Below are positions 61,642 to 64,000 of a stretch of 64,000 nucleotides of DNA, in pieces (the stretch's first letter is position 1; every line of letters starts with the position of its first letter). The translations under genes were made by a program, and so were the position numbers. Below the pieces are notes generated by a model. It saw nothing but the letters and a program-made list of their open reading frames with translations. It did not search any database and had not been told where the DNA came from. This DNA is from Lathyrus oleraceus (taxonomy: Eukaryota > Streptophyta > Magnoliopsida > Fabales > Fabaceae). The stretch spans positions 360,660,377 through 360,724,376 of the forward strand of contig NC_066583.1 of NCBI RefSeq assembly GCF_024323335.1. Direction: 5' to 3'.

Positions 61642-61990
61642 GGAGTCCGACGTAAGTCCAGCGATTGGCAATCGGTTTCCTGTGTGTGTTTGTTTGCATG
61701 GAGTCTGACGTAAGTCCAGCGATTGGAAGTCGGTTTCCTGTGTGTGTTTGTTTGCTTGGAGTCTGACGTAAGTCCAACGATTGGCAGTCGGTTTCCTGTG
61801 TGTGTTTGTTTTCTTGGAGTCTGATGTAAGTCCAGCGATTGGCATTCGGTTTCCCATTTGTTTGTTATATGCTTGGAGTCTGATGTAAGTCCAGCGATTG
61901 GCATTCGGTTTCCTCGTTTGTTTGTTTCGTGTGGAGTTGGACGTAAGACCAGCTATTGGCAGTCTGTTTCCATTTGCGTGTTTGCTTTGA
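61642..61990 (+). repeat. 58-bp minisatellite in LTR D
   Basis: Six units starting GGAGTC or GGAGTT at 61642, 61700, 61758, 61816, 61875 and 61933, spaced 58-59 bp, each with GACGTAAGTCCAGCGATTGG or close variants. The last units diverge most. The repetitive minus-strand ORFs here are translations of the repeat. Confidence 0.92.
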
Positions 61991-62034
61991 CGTCTCAGCG
62001 TTTGTGCGTGTGTTTGTTTCGGCGTGCGTTAGCC

Positions 62035-62098
62035 GAACTACGGTAGCTCTGATTCTCATTTCAGATGAGATACGTAGGCATAGGATGCGATATCCTAT
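62035..62098 (+). promoter_or_regulatory. Conserved LTR stem-loop motif, D copy 2
   Basis: CTACG (62038-62042) pairs with CGTAG (62073-62077); inner stem TCTCAT (62054-62059) with ATGAGA (62065-62070), loop TTCAG. Then a hairpin ATAGGAT, loop GCGAT, ATCCTAT (62080-62098). Confidence 0.6.
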
Positions 62099-62118
62099 CG
62101 AGCACGTTTCCCATTTCC

Positions 62119-62162
62119 CGAACTACGTTGACTCTGATGTTTGTTTCTGACAAACTACGTAG
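62119..62162 (+). promoter_or_regulatory. Conserved LTR stem-loop motif, D copy 3
   Basis: CTACG (62123-62127) pairs with CGTAG (62158-62162); inner stem GTTTGT (62139-62144) with ACAAAC (62150-62155), loop TTCTG. It lies 15 bp before the LTR end, next to the PBS. Confidence 0.6.
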
Positions 62163-62179
62163 GCCCAAGATGCGACAGC

Positions 62180-62199
62180 TGGCGACTCTGCTGGGGACT
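62180..62199 (+). other. Primer binding site of element D
   Basis: TGGCGACTCTGCTGGGGACT starts 2 bp after the LTR; consensus Tat/Ogre PBS for tRNA-Arg. Confidence 0.85.
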
Positions 62200-63476
62200 A
62201 AAAGAAGTTGACCTCTTGCTGGTCCATCTTCCCTAAGCGAGTCATTCCTAGCGCTCTCTAGGGTAGTTTAGGTTGCTTGTGCTGCTTTATTTTTTGCATT
62301 TATGATTATTATATTGTGATTGTGTATATATTTGCATAAATGTTTGCATGCATCATATTATCATTATGTTGGATTCTGTACAGGTTGGTTCCTCTGATTT
62401 GGGGTGGGTGTTCTGAGTGGGGCTAAAACCCAGGCCCGAGTATACACCTAGGATTAGTGTGGTCTCACGTTTCCTCACATGTTGGATCAGCATGTTGTTG
62501 CGACGTGACATACCACAAGTCGGACGAGGTTCTTCTGAGTGAGTCCTTCCGGGTGGAGTATTCCACTTTGGTTGAGTTATCTCTTTAGGGCTGTTGACTT
62601 CGGTGACCGATCTTTCCCGGATCTTTCGTTTAGACAATCTTATGAGAGCTGCAGCGGCACACTCGGAAGGGCAAACCCGTTGAGTATCTTGTCCAATTGT
62701 CGAGACCATTATCCGCCTTAGGATGACCTTATAGAATTCACCTGTGAGGGGAGGGTTGATTCCTACAGATGCATGTTCTGATGGTGACTTTGATGGTGAC
62801 TAATGGTTCAGTTATTGATCAGAGTCCTGTTTATAAGTCGGATTTATGGATATTTATTTCTGAGACGCCGGAGTTCTGTCCGTGGTATTTATCAATGGGG
62901 ATCCGTTTATTTCAGGATTCCCTGGGTTGGTGCAGATGATTTTGTTGCTATCAGATTAGTGGTTCGCCGATGATGATGGTGATGTATCCTCCGTTCCGTT
63001 TATTTCGGAACCCCGAGTCGGATTTATGGTTACCCAGTATCTCAGATGGTTGTGATCAGTTCAAAGGCCGTAACCCAGTGCAGTGGATGTTCAGATGACT
63101 TGGAGGATGGCACAGTGCGTTGCATTCATGCATATACATCATCCACATTTTGCATTCATCAACATCTAACTCAGGTTTATCCATACTCAGGGTACATTCT
63201 CGATTGAGATGCCGGTTGAGAGACATCCTGATGTCGGAATATTGTTGCCAAATTATTATCCGTCTCGATGAAACCAGGATCGAAGGACTGAATGTTCCTC
63301 ATATGGATAGACATTGCATTCATGCATGAATCATAATAACTTGTCTTCTATTTTGCAGGTGTCGGTTTCTAACGTGCTTGATTGTTTCAGGAATCATTGC
63401 TCGCGCACGTAGAATCATTCCTTTGCACACAGCCCGTCCGCACAGATATCCTACCAGACGCAACACATCCAGGCTG
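62200..63476 (+). other. Leader of element D
   Basis: About 1.3 kb without conserved coding sequence. Acceptor-like tracts occur at 62370-62382 (TTCTGTACAG/GTTGG), 63345-63358 (CTATTTTGCAG/GTGTC) and 63381-63390 (ATTGTTTCAG/GAATC). The phrase GTACAG/GTTGGTTCC resembles the acceptor of the Ogre pro/RT intron. The frame used by gag is open upstream to about 63378 without an ATG. Confidence 0.5.
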
Positions 63477-64000
63477 ATGGATCTACCCAACGCAGACATT
63501 CTCGAGCTGAAGGAGAAAATGAGAAAACTGATCAACGTCATGCAAGGGTTTGCCGTGGGGCAAAAAGCACTTGCTGATAAAGTGGAGAAGCTCGAGCGGG
63601 CTTCAGCTGCCAACAGTGGTAACAATCAGGAGGCGGTGTCCAACAATGGCCTTGGTGGTTCCAGGGATGGGGGAGATCTCAGAAAGAAAACTACTGCTGG
63701 TGTGGTGATAAATAATGGTGGGGGTTTTGGTGTTGCCACGGGCGGTGGACCAGGTCCGATGGGTAACAATCTGAAGGATAGCCTGTTTCCTCCTTTCTTT
63801 GGGCCGAGGAGGATAGAGAAGAAGATCAGTTCTCCATGCTTAATAAACAGTTTGGCCAATACGGTTTCCAACCACCCAACAAAGAGATTCAGGTGCTGGC
63901 AGAGAAAATCAGGGCTCTTGAAAGCTATGCTACTCCGGGGGTTGTCAATATGTCGAACATGGGGCTGGTTGAGGGGATTGTGATCCCGCAAAAGTTTAAA
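63477..64000 (+). pseudogene. gag: gag of element D, N-terminal part, frameshifted, runs off the window
   Basis: ATG at 63477 gives MDLPNADILELKEKMRKLINVMQGFAVGQKALADKVEKLE, a coiled-coil start of the kind seen in Tat/Ogre Gag, then a Gly/Asn-rich linker. Near 63803 the frame changes; the second frame reads EEDREEDQFSMLNKQFGQYGF ... GLVEGIVIPQKFK and is open to position 64000. Its end aligns with the capsid start of Ogre A gag (IPVKFKVPDFEKYKG). Either a 1-base indel or a sequence error explains the shift. An N-terminal extension from 63378 without ATG is possible only if supplied by splicing. Confidence 0.75.

Larger units (their letters stand above)
57345..62177 (+). repeat. 5' LTR of element D
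   Basis: TGTAACACCTCAAAATTTGC ... GATGCGACA, 4833 bp, followed by GC and the PBS. Sequence is unrelated to A over most of its length, but the order of landmarks is the same: TATA (58601), leader donor-like AG/GTAGG (58964), and the CTACG...CGTAG motif near the 3' end, here in three copies. A 58-bp minisatellite (61642-61990) lies between the first and second copy. The ORF at 60332-60655 is hydrophobic and has no recognisable relative. Confidence 0.8.
57345..64000 (+). mobile_element. Tat/Ogre-like element D (5' part), inserted in the Athila gag
   Basis: A 4833-bp LTR, a tRNA-Arg-type PBS and a gag start whose last visible residues (IPQKFK) align with the IPVKFK of Ogre A. No ORF1-like protein precedes gag, unlike copy A. 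The element runs beyond the window; the second LTR and target duplication cannot be seen (left flank CTTGG). Confidence 0.8.

Noticed and set aside
61468..61904. Minus-strand ORFs with a repeated peptide
   Set aside because: They are translations of the 58-bp minisatellite of LTR D.

Overview
This window is a nested block of plant LTR retrotransposons with no recognisable host gene. The elements are Ogre-type Ty3/gypsy (Tat lineage) copies with LTRs of about 4-5 kb, an Athila-type gag-pol of the kind named Cyclops in pea, and one Ty1/copia element. That mixture and the giant LTRs point to a legume, most likely tribe Fabeae (Pisum, Vicia, Lathyrus, Lens). The genus is inferred from element families, not shown by any gene.

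Layout, left to right. 1-739: LTR remnant, probably chromoviral. 740-1541: 3' end of a Tat-type LTR (F). 1544-14845, minus strand: Ogre copy B (3' LTR, 3' UTR with repeats, pol, intron, gag-pro), cut off inside gag. 14846-18352, plus strand: 3' part of an Ogre-type LTR (E). 18353-19111 and 53064-53608: the two halves of an old LTR (H) that received Ogre copy A. 19112-53063, plus strand: Ogre copy A, with 5' LTR (19112-23525), PBS, leader, ORF1, gag-pro, intron, pol, 3' UTR and 3' LTR (48481-53063). Two younger insertions sit inside A: a complete copia element (24040-32300, perfect ATTAA duplication) in the leader, and a solo Ogre-type LTR (S, 33061-37125) inside ORF1. 53609-57344, minus strand: Athila gag-pol fragment. 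57345-64000: a further Tat/Ogre-like element (D) inserted in the Athila gag, with LTR 57345-62177, PBS, leader and the start of gag running off the window.

Every element shows decay (stops, frameshifts, lost catalytic or zinc residues), so none looks autonomous. Relative order from nesting and LTR divergence: H is older than A, and A is older than copia and S. By eye the copia LTRs differ at about 5 % of sites in a 340-base sample, and the LTRs of A at about 9 % in a 245-base sample.

The most interesting signals are not coding. (1) A motif near the 3' end of every Tat/Ogre LTR end in the window (nine copies) has the form CTACG, 10-11 nt ending in TGAT, inner arms, TA, CGTAG. In the four F/D copies the inner stem sequence changes while pairing is kept, which suggests a selected RNA structure; in the A-type copies the inner stem is imperfect. 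(2) A PBS-like TGGCGACTC lies inside several LTRs 65-73 bp from their end, apparently a fossil of a shifted LTR boundary. (3) A splice-donor-like AG/GT lies at the same place downstream of the TATA box in every LTR leader, with acceptor-like sites just before ORF1 or gag, suggesting a leader intron besides the known pro/RT intron. (4) Tandem-like arrays occur in the Ogre 3' UTRs and a 58-bp minisatellite in LTR D.
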